DNA of 64,000 bases, taken from the NCBI GenBank assembly GCA_026984795.1, contig JALSRK010000053.1, positions 1-64,000 on the forward strand, given 5' to 3'. Source of the DNA: Solibacteraceae bacterium. Lineage in GTDB: Bacteria > Acidobacteriota > Terriglobia > Bryobacterales > Bryobacteraceae. This document shows, piece after piece, positions 35,939-43,920 of the stretch. Numbering within the stretch: position 1 is the stretch's first letter; every line of letters starts with the position of its first letter. Made by a program: the position numbers and the translations under genes. The notes beneath the pieces were generated by a model. That model did no database searches and was not told the DNA's origin. It saw nothing but the letters and a program-made list of their open reading frames with translations.

Positions 35939-36021
35939 TAATAACACGCTCTCCGGTGCGGATCGACACTTCAGAGGCAGGTTCGATATCATTGCAGCAC
36001 GGTTTCGCAGGAGGACTTCGG

Positions 36022-37128
36022 ATGGAGATCGATTTGAACCTCGGCCATATGCCGCCCCCGCCCGCGAAGAAGGACTGGAGGATCGGGTGCATTGGGGCCG
36101 GCTTCATCATGCGGGACATCCATCTGGTCGCTTACCGTGAGGCCGGCTACAACCCGGTGGCGATCGCCGATCCTGATCCGAAGGCCGTCGAGGAGGCCGC
36201 CTCCCGGCACGCAATCCCGAAAACCTATGCGAGCGCGGCGGAGATGATGGCCGATTCCGAGATCGAGGTGCTCGATATCGCCGTGCCGCCGCATCTGCAG
36301 CTCCAGGTGATTCGCGAGGCGGTCCGGCACGCGGATCACATCAAGGGGATCCTGGCGCAAAAGCCGCTGGGGGTGAACTTCGAGGAGGCGCGGGAGATCG
36401 TCCGTCTGTGTGAGGAGGCAGGGATCGTTCTGGCGGTGAATCAGAATATGCGCTACGACCAGTCGGTCCGGGCGGCGAAGACCCTGTTGGAGCGCGGATA
36501 TCTGGGCGAGCCGGTGCTGGGCACGATCGAGATGCGCGCCATTCCGCATTGGAAGCCGTGGGCGCGGCTCTACGGGCGGCTGACACTGCTCATCATGAGC
36601 ATCCACCACCTGGACACGTTCCGCTATTGGTTTGGCGATCCGGAAACAGTCTACGTGAGCGCGCGGACCGATCCGAGGACGAAGTTCGAGCACACCGACG
36701 GCGTGACGCTCTACGTGCTCGAGTACGCCAATGGCCTGCGCGCTGCGGGCTGGGACGACGTATGGTCGGGTCCGGCCCACGAGGGCGGGGCGTCGGACAT
36801 TTACATCAAATGGCGCGTGGAGGGCGCCGAAGGCATCGCTCAGGGCACCATCGGGTGGCCGGCCTATCCGAATCGCCAGCCGAGCACTCTGGCTTTCTCG
36901 ACGATGAGACAGCCCGGCGTCTGGTTCCGTCCCGAGTGGAAGGAGGTCTGGTTCCCGGACGCCTTCCGGGGTACCATGGGCATGCTGCTCGAGGCGCTGA
37001 ACACGGGCGGGGAGCCGGCGGTGAGCGGCAGGGACAATTTGAAGACGATGGCTCTGGTCGAGGCTTGCTACCGCTCGATCGCCGAACACCGGCCGGTGAG
37101 CCCTAGAGAGATTCTGGAGGGTGACTGA
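36022..37128 (+). CDS. Gfo/Idh/MocA family oxidoreductase
   Basis: 368-residue NAD(P)-dependent sugar oxidoreductase. Rossmann motif GCIGAGFIM near residue 23, then the motif LAQKPLGVN in place of the usual EKP (Gln for Glu; Lys and Pro kept). [15 protein letters not shown] holds the catalytic Asp and His. ATG 36022 is preceded by AGGAGG, so the much longer frame from 35674 is rejected. No signal peptide. It is 2 bases upstream of a TIM-barrel isomerase, forming a two-gene operon probably acting on the same sugar acid or keto-sugar. Confidence 0.9.
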   Translation: MEIDLNLGHMPPPPAKKDWRIGCIGAGFIMRDIHLVAYREAGYNPVAIADPDPKAVEEAASRHAIPKTYASAAEMMADSEIEVLDIAVPPHLQLQVIREAVRHADHIKGILAQKPLGVNFEEAREIVRLCEEAGIVLAVNQNMRYDQSVRAAKTLLERGYLGEPVLGTIEMRAIPHWKPWARLYGRLTLLIMSIHHLDTFRYWFGDPETVYVSARTDPRTKFEHTDGVTLYVLEYANGLRAAGWDDVWSGPAHEGGASDIYIKWRVEGAEGIAQGTIGWPAYPNRQPSTLAFSTMRQPGVWFRPEWKEVWFPDAFRGTMGMLLEALNTGGEPAVSGRDNLKTMALVEACYRSIAEHRPVSPREILEGD

Positions 37129-37130
37129 CG

Positions 37131-37952
37131 ATGAAACTCGGACTGATCAATTCGGCCTGGCTGGGCTCCCCGGTGGGGACGGAAGAAGGCATCCGGAAGA
37201 CGAAGCAGATCGGCTTCGACACCATCGACATCTTCGCCGATCCCTTAGAGATCGACGTTCGCGAGAAGAAGCTGATCATCGACACCTGCCGGGAAGTGGA
37301 CCTGCCCATCGTCTCGGTCTGCTGCGTGGCCTTGGGGATCGCCGATTTCAACGCCCCGGTGCGTGACTTCCACGTGGACCGCTGCGAGGCGTATCTGGAC
37401 ATGTGCTATGAGTTCGGGGCGCGGAATCTGCTGCTGGTGCTTGGTGAGTACGTCTGGCAGCAGGAGGTGATCCAGCCGGAGGATCAGTGGCAGTGGGCGG
37501 TGGAGAACGTCCACTATCTCGGCGACTACGCCGAGTCCCTGGACCTGGAGATCGCCATCGAGCTGGAACCCTTCCGGCTGTCGCTGATCAACGATCTCGA
37601 GAAAATGAAGAAGTTCCTTGACGACGTCGGCCATGAGGCGGTGAAGGCGAACCTCGACATCTCGCATCTTGCGTTGGTGGGAGTGAAAGCGGAGGAGATC
37701 CACCCGTTGAAGGGCCGCATCGCTCACGTACACTTCTCCGATTGCGACGGCAAGGTGCATGGCGATCTGCCGCCGGGCCGGGGCGTGGTGGATTTCCCGC
37801 CCTACCTGCGGGCGCTCAAAGAAGTGGGCTTCGACGGCACGGTGAGCATCGAGCTGGAGTATTCGCCCGAGCCCGACAAGATCGTCGAGTGGGTGGAAGA
37901 AGCCTACCGGGAGACGGACCGGCTCATGCGGGAGGCGGGGATCCGCGGTTAG
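37131..37952 (+). CDS. Sugar phosphate isomerase/epimerase, TIM barrel
   Basis: 273-residue xylose-isomerase-like TIM barrel of the AP endonuclease 2 superfamily. Metal ligands can be seen on the barrel strands: AIELEPF (Glu), ANLDISHL (Asp, His), AHVHFSD (His, Asp) and SIELEY (Glu). Members of this group isomerise or epimerise sugars, and some cleave 3-keto-glycosides by beta-elimination. Coupled with the upstream Gfo/Idh gene, which could make the 3-keto substrate; this is inference. The end is not followed by a clear terminator. Confidence 0.88.
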   Translation: MKLGLINSAWLGSPVGTEEGIRKTKQIGFDTIDIFADPLEIDVREKKLIIDTCREVDLPIVSVCCVALGIADFNAPVRDFHVDRCEAYLDMCYEFGARNLLLVLGEYVWQQEVIQPEDQWQWAVENVHYLGDYAESLDLEIAIELEPFRLSLINDLEKMKKFLDDVGHEAVKANLDISHLALVGVKAEEIHPLKGRIAHVHFSDCDGKVHGDLPPGRGVVDFPPYLRALKEVGFDGTVSIELEYSPEPDKIVEWVEEAYRETDRLMREAGIRG

Positions 37953-38003
37953 GCTGAAGCTTGCTGTTGCGCGGAACATCCGCGACATTGGGGCGGAGCG
38001 AGG

Positions 38004-38032
38004 TTGACACGTACCGCGTAGGGCCCGATAAT
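38004..38032 (+). promoter_or_regulatory. Near-consensus sigma-70 promoter of the DUF3800 gene
   Basis: TTGACA (38004-38009), 17-base spacer, GATAAT (38027-38032): eleven of twelve consensus positions with ideal spacing. Transcription would start near 38039, about 29 bases before the TTG start. Confidence 0.75.
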
Positions 38033-38067
38033 AAAGTTGCGGTTGAGAGGGCTGCAACAGCGGTCCG

Positions 38068-38868
38068 TTGAACGAAGAGTCACTCGGCCGCATTTTTCTT
38101 GCGCACCTGCTTTACCTCGACGACGCCGGTTCTGTCCCCAACGCAAACGAAGGCTATTACGTGCTAGGTGGGGTCTCTGTGTATGAAGCTCAGGCTGACT
38201 GGTTTTCACGCCAGCTTGACGATTTGGCGCAGACCATAAACCCCGCAGATCCGGCGAGCGTGGAGTTCCACGCTTCGGAGATCTTCTCACGCCGTACTAT
38301 CCCGTGGAAAGGAATGACCCGCGACGACGCCCGGGGCGTGATCATGGCTGTGTTAAAGATCATCGCCGACAGTTACGCGTCAGCACGAGTGTTCGCTTGC
38401 GCGGTGGAGAAAGCTTCGGTTTCGACCGGTACCGATGTGGTCGAGCTTGCATTCGAAGATCTTTGCAGCCGGTTCAGTCTTTATCTCGACCGGTTGCGGG
38501 CTCAGGGGGACAGGCAGCGGGGCTTAGTGATCCTGGACAGGACCACCCGTGAGACTTCTCTTCAGCGCTTGGCCCGAGAGTTCCGCTCGTTGGGCACGCG
38601 GTGGGGCAATACTCTCCGCAACCTCGCGGACATACCGTTCTTCGTTGATTCCCGTGCTTCCCGGTTGATTCAGTTCGCCGACCATGTCGCCTATGCGGTT
38701 TTCCGGCGCTACAATGCTGGAGACACCCAATACTTCGACATCATCGCTCCGCGGTTCGACGCGGCCGATGGCAGGATCCACGGTCTCTCCCACAAGCTCG
38801 CTCAAGGAGTTCCTTGCCTTTGCCCCGCGTGCCTGAGCAGGCAGATCAGCGGCCCACTTTCTGATTGA
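38068..38868 (+). CDS. DUF3800 protein
   Basis: 266-residue protein of the DUF3800 family, an RNase H-like fold of unknown biochemical role often found on mobile or accessory DNA. LLYLDDAGSVPNANEGYYVL is the family signature near the N-terminus (the usual D-E-S/D-D-A segment). LVILDRTTRET and FVDSRASRLIQFADHVAYA are the later conserved acidic motifs. The start is TTG 38068 with GAGAGG about 18 bases upstream, not ideal; no in-frame ATG fits before the signature. Codon usage is less GC-biased than neighbours, suggesting recent acquisition. No partner gene is adjacent. Confidence 0.82.
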   Translation: MNEESLGRIFLAHLLYLDDAGSVPNANEGYYVLGGVSVYEAQADWFSRQLDDLAQTINPADPASVEFHASEIFSRRTIPWKGMTRDDARGVIMAVLKIIADSYASARVFACAVEKASVSTGTDVVELAFEDLCSRFSLYLDRLRAQGDRQRGLVILDRTTRETSLQRLAREFRSLGTRWGNTLRNLADIPFFVDSRASRLIQFADHVAYAVFRRYNAGDTQYFDIIAPRFDAADGRIHGLSHKLAQGVPCLCPACLSRQISGPLSD

Positions 38869-39116
38869 TTGCCAGCCTCCTACGCCGGCGTTATACCAGA
38901 GCAGCAGCATGGGACACGCCTGCGGGCCCGGAGCAGGGATTCGCGTTCGTGATGTGACTCCGGATGGCTGCGATAGATTGAGCGCGGGTAATAAGATGGA
39001 GTCCCGGCTGGAGGCGACTCCCGTCAATCGAGTCCACGATGGGTTAGCTCGGCGTGAAGCCCCTCTCGGGCAGCGGCGACGGGAGTGGAGGGGCGTGGAA
39101 GAAAAGGAGGCAAACA

Positions 39117-40451
39117 ATGATCCGGCTGACAATCGCATTCTTTGTAGGTCTGCTTACTGCTGTTTCCGCCGCGCCTCCCAATATCGTCTTCATCATGGCC
39201 GACGACATGGGGTGGGGCGACGCGGGGGTCTACGGCCAGAAGCGGATTCACACGCCCGAGATCGATCGCATGGCCCGCGAAGGGCTGCGCTTTATGCAGG
39301 TCTATTCCGGGCACCCGGTCTGCGCACCGTCACGGAATGTGCTCATGACGGGGCAGCACACGGGTCACACGACCATTCGAGGCAACTTCGGCGTCACTGG
39401 CGGGGTGCGGGGCCTCGGCGGAGGCCGGAACAGGATCCCTCTGCGCGCCGAAGACGTGACCGTCGCCGAGGTGCTCGAGGGGGCCGGCTACGTCACCGGG
39501 ATTACGGGAAAATGGGGCCTTGGTGAGCCGGGTACGCCCGGGACGCCAAACAAGCAGGGCTTCGATGAGTGGTTCGGCTACCTCAACCAGCGCCGCGCCC
39601 ACACCTATTACCCCACGTTTCTGTGGTTCAACGAAGCGAAGTTCGATCTCACCGGCAACGCCCGCGGTGAAATGAGCCAGTATACGCACGACCTGTTTAC
39701 CGGCTTCGCCCTGAATTTCATCCGGCGGCACGCCGGGGAGCGATTCTTCCTGTACGTCGCCTACACGATTCCGCACCGGGCGTTCCGGGTCCCTCAGCTG
39801 GGCGAATATGCAGACAAGCCGTGGGAGCCGGAACAGAAGGCGTACGCGGCGATGATCACGCGGATGGATGCCGACATCGGACGGATCCTGGAGTTGCTCG
39901 ACGAGCTGGGCTTGAGCGAGAGGACGATTGTCTTTTTCACGTCGGACAACGGGGCCGCCGATCGCTACGACGGGCTCTTCGACAGCGCCGGCCCGTTCCG
40001 CGAGGAGAAGGGCTCGGTTTACGAAGGTGGGATCCGGGTGCCGATGATCGTGCGGTGGCCGGGCCATGTGCCCCAAGGCGAGACGGACGGCGAGACCGTC
40101 TGGTATTTCGCGGACTTTCTCCCGACGGCCGCCGAGCTGGCCGGCATCGAGGCGCCCGGAAACATCGACGGAGTCAGCGTCGTGCGGGCGTTGCTGGGCG
40201 AGCCCCTGGAGATGGAGGGCCGGTATCTGTATTGGGAGTCGCATTCGCGCGGGTTCCACCAGGCCGCACGGCGGGGCCGATGGAAGGCGGTGCGCCACGG
40301 GCTGAATGCGCCGATCGAGCTGTACGACCTGAGCAGGGATCCCGGCGAAAAGCACGACGTTGCGGCGCAGCATACCGAGATCGTTGCCGGGTTCGCTGAG
40401 TACTTCCGGAGCTGCCGGACCGACTCGGAGTACTTCCCTGTTCGGCGGTGA
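39117..40451 (+). CDS. Secreted sulfatase
   Basis: Arylsulfatase-type enzyme, 444 residues, with signal peptide MIRLTIAFFVGLLTAVSA. Metal-binding NIVFIMADDMGWGD (Asp29, Asp30), formylglycine motif VCAPSR (Cys69), TGKWGLGE and FTSDNGAADRYDG are all present. A textbook AAAAGGAGG precedes the ATG at 39117, so the longer GTG-started frame from 39054 is rejected. Activity requires a formylglycine-generating enzyme encoded elsewhere. It is followed by two Tat-type aldo/keto reductases on the same strand, likely part of a polysaccharide breakdown block. Confidence 0.95.
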   Translation: MIRLTIAFFVGLLTAVSAAPPNIVFIMADDMGWGDAGVYGQKRIHTPEIDRMAREGLRFMQVYSGHPVCAPSRNVLMTGQHTGHTTIRGNFGVTGGVRGLGGGRNRIPLRAEDVTVAEVLEGAGYVTGITGKWGLGEPGTPGTPNKQGFDEWFGYLNQRRAHTYYPTFLWFNEAKFDLTGNARGEMSQYTHDLFTGFALNFIRRHAGERFFLYVAYTIPHRAFRVPQLGEYADKPWEPEQKAYAAMITRMDADIGRILELLDELGLSERTIVFFTSDNGAADRYDGLFDSAGPFREEKGSVYEGGIRVPMIVRWPGHVPQGETDGETVWYFADFLPTAAELAGIEAPGNIDGVSVVRALLGEPLEMEGRYLYWESHSRGFHQAARRGRWKAVRHGLNAPIELYDLSRDPGEKHDVAAQHTEIVAGFAEYFRSCRTDSEYFPVRR

Positions 40452-40475
40452 GGGCTTCGTGCTTTAATTGTTCCT

Positions 40476-41489
40476 ATGAAGAGGATTGCAGGGATGCTGA
40501 ACCGGCGTGATTTTTTGAAGCGTTCCACGATCGCGGGGCTGGCGGCGCAGGTCGTATCCGAGACCAGTTTCGGCGAATCCGGGTTGCCCACGCGGGTGCT
40601 CGGCCGCACGGGAGAACGGGTGTCGATCCTGTGTCTCGGCGGCTGGCATATCGGAACGATCGAAGACGAGAACGAGGCCATTCGGCTCGTGCACACCGCG
40701 GTCAATGAGGGGCTGACCTTCTTCGACAACGCCTGGGAATACCATAACGGGCGGGCCGAGGAAGTGATGGGGCGGGCGCTGGCGCAGGACGGCTATCGCA
40801 AGAAAGTCTTCTTGATGACGAAGTGCTGCGGCCGTGACTACAAGTCGGCCGTTTCCAATCTCGAAGACAGTTTGCGCCGGCTGCGCACCGACGTGATCGA
40901 CCTGTGGCAGTTTCATGAAATCATCTATGACAACGATCCGGATTGGATCTTTGAGCGAGGCGCTCTGAGGGCGGCGATCGAGGCGCGCAAGCAAGGCAAA
41001 GTGCGCTTCATCGGCTTCACCGGCCACAAGGATCCACATATCCACCTGAAGATGTTGTCGAAGCCTTTCGATTGGGACACGGCCCAGATGCCCATCAACG
41101 TGCTGGACGCTTACTACCGGAGCTTCCAGAAGAGAGTTGTGCCCGTGTGCCTGGAGAAGAGAGTGGGTGTGCTGGGCATGAAGGGTTTGGGCGGTGGTTA
41201 TCCGCAAGGGCGTCTCGTCAGCGCGGTGGGCCTCAAGCCGGAGGAGTGTTACCGGTACTGCCTCAGCTTGCCGGTGACCTCCCAGGTAGTCGGCATCGCG
41301 AATACGGAACAGCTTCGGGCGTGCCTGGCCGTCGGCCGCGGATTCAAGCCGATGACGGAAGAGGAGAAGACGAAGCTGCTGGCGCGGGTAAAAGACGTTG
41401 CCGGCGACGGCCGCGACGAGTTGTTCAAATCAACTCAGGCGTTCGACAGCCTGCTTCACCGCGGGCAGCACGGGTTCGCCACCGGCTAG
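40476..41489 (+). CDS. Aldo/keto reductase with twin-arginine leader
   Basis: 337-residue oxidoreductase. NRRDFLKRSTIAGLAAQVV is a Tat signal. TFFDNAWEYHNGRAEE has the catalytic Asp and Tyr; FLMTKCCGRD the Lys; DLWQFHEIIYD the His. The start may be ATG 40476 or ATG 40494; the second is preceded by GAGG and gives a more compact leader. Located 24 bases after the sulfatase stop, probably the same transcript. Substrate unknown, presumably a sugar-derived aldehyde or ketone outside the cytoplasm. Confidence 0.9.
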   Translation: MKRIAGMLNRRDFLKRSTIAGLAAQVVSETSFGESGLPTRVLGRTGERVSILCLGGWHIGTIEDENEAIRLVHTAVNEGLTFFDNAWEYHNGRAEEVMGRALAQDGYRKKVFLMTKCCGRDYKSAVSNLEDSLRRLRTDVIDLWQFHEIIYDNDPDWIFERGALRAAIEARKQGKVRFIGFTGHKDPHIHLKMLSKPFDWDTAQMPINVLDAYYRSFQKRVVPVCLEKRVGVLGMKGLGGGYPQGRLVSAVGLKPEECYRYCLSLPVTSQVVGIANTEQLRACLAVGRGFKPMTEEEKTKLLARVKDVAGDGRDELFKSTQAFDSLLHRGQHGFATG

Positions 41490-41560
41490 AGGGGCTCGCG
41501 CCGGATCCGGCCAGCGAACAGCGCCACCGTTGGCCCCCTGACGCGGGATCCATTCCGGTC

Positions 41561-42694
41561 ATGGACAAGACAACGAAGCGACGTGACTTTCTGGCCGGAG
41601 TAGGGAGCCTGTGCCTGGGGACCGCACTGTCTGCCGGAGACGTCCAGGCGGCGCCGCCGGCCGAATGGCGGAACCGGCAGCCGGGCATGGCCTACCGGCG
41701 TCTCGGGCGGACGGGGTACATGGTCTCGGCGATCGTCATGGGCGGTAACGAGATCCGTCCGGACAACTACGAGCACGTCGTTGCCGCCATAGACTTAGGC
41801 CTCAACTACCTGGATACGGCGCCGGCGTACGGCCGGGGTCTGAGCGAGAAGGGCTTCGCCAGGGTGATCCGGGCCCGGGGCCGCGACAAGGTCTTCCTGA
41901 ATACCAAAGTGAGCCTTTGGGACACCAACCGCCGGGCGGTGTTCCGCAAGATCTTCGACTCGCTGCCCGTTGCGGAACAGAAGAAGTGGCAGGTTCGGGT
42001 CGAAGAGGAGCTCGAGCGCAAGGGCATACTCGAATACGACTACATCGGCATGTACAACCCATCGCAGCCGGACGAGGCGCGTGCGGCGGTGCTGGCGGAC
42101 CTTCTCGAGCAGAGATACGGCCGCCAAGTGGACCGGCGGAAGAACTTCTACCAGCTCATCGTCGATTCGGTCGAGGCGAGCCTCTCGCGGCTGGAGACCG
42201 ACTGTCTCGACGTGATCACCTGCCCGCACGGGGCGAGCAGCCCGGTGGAGGTGGCCGGCTATCCGGAGATCTTCGAGGCGTTCGAGAAACTCAAGAAGGA
42301 GGGCAAGGTGCGGCATCTGAGCGTCTCGGCGCATGACGATCCCGCCGGAGTGCTGGGAGCGGCCATGGAAACCGGCGTCTACTCGATGGCGATGATCGCC
42401 TACAACATCGTCAATCACCGCTGGATCGACAAAGTCTTGGCGAAGGCCAAGAAACGGGACTTCGGCGTCATCGCCATGAAGGTTGCGCGCCCGGTGCACG
42501 ACAACCGGCCGGGCCGGAGCGTGGATCCCGAGCGGGTGAAGAAAATCCACGCGGCCGTCCCCGGGGCTCTCGACACTCCGCGAAAGGCCTACCGGTGGGC
42601 TTTAGGGAATCCACATCTCAGCGCGGTGATCTCGAACATGCAGAATCTGGAGCAGGTGAAGGCGAACCTGGCGCTGGTGCGAGCGAAGCCATGA
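41561..42694 (+). CDS. Aldo/keto reductase with twin-arginine leader, long form
   Basis: 377 residues. Leader MDKTTKRRDFLAGVGSLCLG is of Tat type (KRRDFLAG). NYLDTAPAYGRGLSEK carries the catalytic Asp and Tyr, VFLNTKVSLW the Lys, and DVITCPHGAS the His. An insertion of roughly 60 residues between about 120 and 190 (FDSLPVAEQKKWQVRVEEEL region) is longer than in typical aldo/keto reductases. It starts 71 bases after the preceding reductase; a large frame opening at 41072 is a shadow. No obvious ribosome binding site. Confidence 0.88.
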   Translation: MDKTTKRRDFLAGVGSLCLGTALSAGDVQAAPPAEWRNRQPGMAYRRLGRTGYMVSAIVMGGNEIRPDNYEHVVAAIDLGLNYLDTAPAYGRGLSEKGFARVIRARGRDKVFLNTKVSLWDTNRRAVFRKIFDSLPVAEQKKWQVRVEEELERKGILEYDYIGMYNPSQPDEARAAVLADLLEQRYGRQVDRRKNFYQLIVDSVEASLSRLETDCLDVITCPHGASSPVEVAGYPEIFEAFEKLKKEGKVRHLSVSAHDDPAGVLGAAMETGVYSMAMIAYNIVNHRWIDKVLAKAKKRDFGVIAMKVARPVHDNRPGRSVDPERVKKIHAAVPGALDTPRKAYRWALGNPHLSAVISNMQNLEQVKANLALVRAKP

Positions 42695-42703
42695 AGGAGC
42701 GAA

Positions 42704-42724
42704 GCCGGGCTCTCGAGGCCCGGC
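42704..42724. terminator. GC hairpin between convergent genes
   Basis: GCCGGGC (42704-42710) pairs with GCCCGGC (42718-42724) around a 7-base loop in the 55-base gap between convergent genes. There is no T run, so termination is uncertain. Confidence 0.3.
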
Positions 42725-42749
42725 CCCGGTCCGAACCCGGCAGCGTTCC

Positions 42750-43403
42750 TCACAACCCGGGGATGGTGACGCCCATCGAGTTGGCGAAGATGCGGATCAA
42801 CTGATCGAGCTGTTCCGTTTTCTCGAGGACGGACTGAATCGCTTGCGCATTCGCGTCCACCTTCGCGCTCACTTCCCCGATGCTGCCGGCCAGGGTGTCC
42901 ACCGGCATCAACTGGCCGCGAAAATGGCCCGGCGGGTGCGCAGAGGAATGGACATTGAGGTAATAGCCGGCCGGATCGTCCAGGATCGCCATGGCCGCCT
43001 CGATACTCATCGGATCGTTGAGCACGGCGGTCCGAAAGAACGAGCCGTTCCCCGCCGGCAGATCGATCGGCGGTCCGAAATCGCTACCCACGACGATCGG
43101 GCCATTCATTCCCGCCATCCCCTGATGAATGTGCATAGCGCGTAGCGTCTGTGGGCTGCCGAGCGCATAGTTGACACGGAAATCGACGATCACCATGTCC
43201 ACCATGCCGTCTTCGGCGCGATGGACGTTGAACTCTACCCAGGCGTCGCCCATGTCCTGAGCGTCAGTGATCGGCGGCGCCTCCTTGGTCGGGCTCAGCA
43301 GAACCTTGAAGATCGTGCTTTGCATCCCCGGCTGGCCGTCGGCGGCCCCAAGTACAGGCGCCAAGGCGAGTGCCACAACCGGAATTGCGGAAAGTAGTCT
43401 CAT
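42750..43403 (-). CDS. Secreted CHRD-domain protein
   Basis: 217 residues with signal peptide MRLLSAIPVVALALAPVLG. The central region has the CHRD signature: LRAMHIHQGMAGMNGPIVV and, at the end, YYLNVHSSAHPPGHFRGQL. CHRD domains were named from chordin; their bacterial role is unknown. The last 45 residues (GEVSAKVDANAQAIQSVLEK) form a short coiled coil, perhaps for oligomerisation. ATG 43403 has a good AGGAGG upstream, so the longer frame to 43514 is rejected. A TATAAT -10 lies at 43513-43518. Confidence 0.85.
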   Translation of the reverse strand: MRLLSAIPVVALALAPVLGAADGQPGMQSTIFKVLLSPTKEAPPITDAQDMGDAWVEFNVHRAEDGMVDMVIVDFRVNYALGSPQTLRAMHIHQGMAGMNGPIVVGSDFGPPIDLPAGNGSFFRTAVLNDPMSIEAAMAILDDPAGYYLNVHSSAHPPGHFRGQLMPVDTLAGSIGEVSAKVDANAQAIQSVLEKTEQLDQLIRIFANSMGVTIPGL

Positions 43404-43512
43404 TTTGGTGTCCCTCCTGAAGAATCGAGATGAGCTTCGTCCCTTCCGGCTGGTTCGAAGTCCCAGGAGCCGAACGGGACAAGCTGTCGTTCCAACGATG
43501 GTTGTGAACACC

Positions 43513-43518
43513 ATTATA
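43513..43518 (-). promoter_or_regulatory. -10 hexamer of the CHRD gene
   Basis: Perfect TATAAT on the minus strand, about 110 bases upstream of the ATG. No recognisable -35 at the usual distance. Confidence 0.45.
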
Positions 43519-43640
43519 GAGTCGCCGGTGGAGGGGAAGATTCATTTTCTTCGCGGTTGAACGGCAAAAGGCGGTCCCGCGCCGCGAACGCCACTTTTTG
43601 GATCGGGATTCGGATGTTTCAATCAACGCCCCGAAGTCCT

Positions 43641-43880
43641 TCAGCCCACCGCTTGCGCCGGCGTCTGGAAGAAAAGCTCCAGGTCTTCAGAGCGGGTGTG
43701 GATGTGGGCAGAGATCCGGAGCGAATTCCTCTCCGTGGTCCAGATGCGCCGTTGCCGGCGTAGCTCCCACAGACGTTCGCAGTCTTCCTCCTGCAGCCGG
43801 AACCTGACCATGGCGCCGAGGAGACGGTCGTCTACACGCGCACTTCGGGGGCGCCACCGGATGCCTCTGCCAGGCGGAAC
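43641..43880 (-). pseudogene. C-terminal remnant of a class V aminotransferase-like gene
   Basis: About 75 codons ending at 43641 read LLGAMVRFRLQEEDCERLWE, followed by RRIWTTERNSLRISAHIHTR and SEDLELFFQ. This matches the last 60 residues of class V PLP-fold enzymes such as isopenicillin-N epimerase-like proteins ('lwerrRI..R....lRiSaH.yNt.eei..l'). The catalytic domain should lie upstream, at higher coordinates, but the TonB receptor gene occupies that space. No start codon with ribosome binding site is evident. Most likely a decayed leftover of a rearrangement. Confidence 0.6.
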
Positions 43881-43920
43881 GCCTGCCCGCCGCCGGCCCG
43901 GCCAGGGCTCCGAGCGGGGT

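Larger units (their letters stand above)
35656..36021. other. Intergenic region with repeats and promoter signals
   Basis: 366 bases without a supported gene. It contains a minus-strand extended -10 (TGATATAAT; hexamer 35808-35813) that points at tRNA-Val 150 bases away, the direct repeat at 35897-35938, and AGGAGG at 36009-36014 for the next gene. The open plus-strand frame through it has no convincing start. Confidence 0.5.
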
